Shown here one piece after another: positions 21,916-23,022 of a stretch of 23,022 nucleotides of DNA; positions within the stretch are counted from its first letter, which is position 1, and every line of letters starts with the position of its first letter. Position numbers and translations under genes: made by a program. The notes beneath the pieces were generated by a model that did no database searches, was not told the origin of the DNA, and worked only from the letters and a program-made list of their open reading frames with translations. Origin of the DNA: Gammaproteobacteria bacterium (GTDB lineage Bacteria; Pseudomonadota; Gammaproteobacteria; Steroidobacterales; Woeseiaceae); assembly GCA_029881015.1 (NCBI GenBank), contig JAOUNK010000013.1, positions 1 through 23,022 of the forward strand, written 5' to 3'.

Positions 21916-21995
21916 GGAGCGCTACTCTGGTCTACGCGTGCCCACAGGACCTGATGCGGCCGGGACGCTTGCCTGATGGATGGCAGAGGATTTGC

Positions 21996-23022
21996 CTAGA
22001 GGGGTGAGACCGGTACGCGGGCCGCAACAAGCCGTCTCTGGTTCGCATCATCGTCTGTCCAGGCGAGCCAAACGTGACCGTCCGCGAAGGCAAGCTGTGG
22101 AAACACGCGAAGCTGATGAATGGTGGCGACCTCAATAACCGGCCCAGGTTTCCCGGACGCGGAGATACTGCGGACCTGCAAGACGTTGTCGCCGGATTCG
22201 CCTTTCGCTACCCAGCTGACGGCCAGGCTATCGTGTGCAAGCGCCGCAAGGCCGACATAGCCCTTGATTGCACCGGACGCTATCTCGACAGGGTCTGCGA
22301 AGGACACGCCGCTGTCGACGGACCGCATGACACGCACGACGGGCTTATCGTTGGCTGCAGAGAACCACGCGACTGCCACCTGGTCCCCGCTGGCGACGAC
22401 CGAGGGTCCGTTGACCGGGCATCCCGCGATTTCCCAGTTGTCGGCGTACAGCCGTTCACCGGTTTGCCAGCGGCCATCACGAAAACGCGTGATGTAGATA
22501 TCCCGGATTTCGTCGCTCGTCCGGTCCCGGTAGACCGCCACGGGACCGCCGGCGGCGATGGCGACGTCGGTCTGGCAGCAGTCGCACACGGTGTCGTCCA
22601 CTTCCTGTTCCTGCACGAGGTCGCCGTTGGGCGTAATGACGGCGGACCGCAGGGTCATCGCCGCGTCCGGCGTGTTGCGTCCGTCGAGCCAAAGCAGGGA
22701 AGCGCCGTCGGCGCCGGGCGCTATCGAGACGAAGCCGTGCTCGGTTTGCGTGCCGTCCGTATGAGCGGTCACGGCGTCATCCCAGATCGAGCCGCCGTCA
22801 TGTGACTGCGACACAACGACGTCGTAGGAGTAGGTCTTCGCGGCGCTGTAACGCAGCCAGTGAGCGATCCAGCGATCGCCCGTGAGCGGTGTTACCGACG
22901 GCAGGTCGGCCCAGTTCACGAACATTTGCGCGTCGGTGACGACGTCAACGGCCGGCTGGAACTCGCCATCGAGCAGGGCCGAGTACCGGAGGGTCGCACC
23001 GGTCTCCGCGGGCTCCATCCAG
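21996..23022 (-). CDS. Sialidase-like (BNR/Asp-box) beta-propeller protein, 5' end missing
   Basis: The frame is open to the window edge, so the N-terminus, including any signal peptide, lies outside; about 341 residues are visible. Asp-box motifs (SHDGGSIWDD and SVDSGVSFADP) and repeated strand blades such as DGASLLWLDGRN, DQVAVAWFSAAND and DGHVWLAWTDDDA indicate a sialidase-like beta-propeller. True sialidase activity is not implied, because the catalytic Arg triad and Tyr/Glu pair cannot be assigned. Unusual Cys residues appear in VCDCCQTDVA and GCPVNGPSV, which may bind a metal or form disulfides. Numbering from the first visible Met, these are Cys145, 147, 148 and 200. The function is unknown. 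Confidence 0.75.
   Translation of the reverse strand, partial: WMEPAETGATLRYSALLDGEFQPAVDVVTDAQMFVNWADLPSVTPLTGDRWIAHWLRYSAAKTYSYDVVVSQSHDGGSIWDDAVTAHTDGTQTEHGFVSIAPGADGASLLWLDGRNTPDAAMTLRSAVITPNGDLVQEQEVDDTVCDCCQTDVAIAAGGPVAVYRDRTSDEIRDIYITRFRDGRWQTGERLYADNWEIAGCPVNGPSVVASGDQVAVAWFSAANDKPVVRVMRSVDSGVSFADPVEIASGAIKGYVGLAALAHDSLAVSWVAKGESGDNVLQVRSISASGKPGPVIEVATIHQLRVFPQLAFADGHVWLAWTDDDANQRRLVAARVPVSPL

Noticed and set aside
1..23022. CRISPR arrays, insertion sequences, integrases, toxin-antitoxin pairs, phage genes or biosynthetic clusters
   Set aside because: No repeat-spacer pattern, transposase-like or phage-like protein, or clustered biosynthetic enzymes were seen; almost all genes are recognisable core or envelope genes.

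Overview
The window is a GC-rich, tightly packed bacterial chromosome segment. Gene content and order point to a gammaproteobacterium: a PhoP/PhoQ-type pair near purB, and uvrC-pgsA followed by tRNA-Gly(GCC), as in E. coli. A marine or Xanthomonadales/Woeseiales-like relative is my guess, based on the class II DAHP synthase, the DUF5916 outer-membrane protein and the sialidase-like protein. Nearly all genes are core metabolism, DNA repair or cell envelope. I see no insertion sequence, integrase, phage gene, CRISPR array or obvious foreign island. No stretch longer than 200 bases lacks a gene or RNA.

Layout. (1) 1-1526: purB on the minus strand, probably followed by the first codons of a cupin-type ribosomal oxygenase cut off by the window edge. 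(2) 1527-4339: a plus-strand unit of fumC, a NUDIX CoA-pyrophosphatase-like gene and mazG, with overlapping or nearly touching ends. PurB releases fumarate and FumC hydrates it; the two are superfamily relatives transcribed divergently from one 102-bp gap. (3) 4425-7458: an exported glycine-zipper protein, a small exported PepSY-type protein, and a PhoP/PhoQ-like response regulator and kinase. (4) 9644-7473 (minus): a long NfeD protease plus its stomatin/slipin partner. (5) 9804-11808: a single-domain asparaginase-like gene whose 3' end overlaps a convergent ALDH7 family (antiquitin/AmaB-type) dehydrogenase gene. (6) 12002-13885: class II DAHP synthase, convergent with an RluE-type pseudouridine synthase. 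(7) 13974-18501: icd, a family 5-type uracil-DNA glycosylase, uvrC, pgsA, then tRNA-Gly with its own promoter and a strong terminator. (8) 18665-20911: a DUF5916/CBM9-like outer-membrane barrel protein. (9) 23022-20948 (minus): a 5'-truncated sialidase-like beta-propeller, then a secreted GDSL/SGNH hydrolase.

How the genes fit together: fumC, icd and purB feed or use TCA-cycle intermediates. The NUDIX enzyme and MazG clean up nucleotides and cofactors. The UDG and UvrC supply base-excision and nucleotide-excision repair in one transcription unit. The glycine-zipper, PepSY, PhoP/PhoQ, NfeD/slipin, PgsA and DUF5916 products all concern the cell envelope.

I did not find an unmistakable new multi-gene system. 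The points most worth a second look are the glycine-zipper/PepSY/PhoPQ unit, an isocitrate dehydrogenase with altered cofactor-site residues and a basic C-terminal insertion, a perfect 16-bp palindrome in front of nfeD, and a Cys-rich sialidase-like protein.
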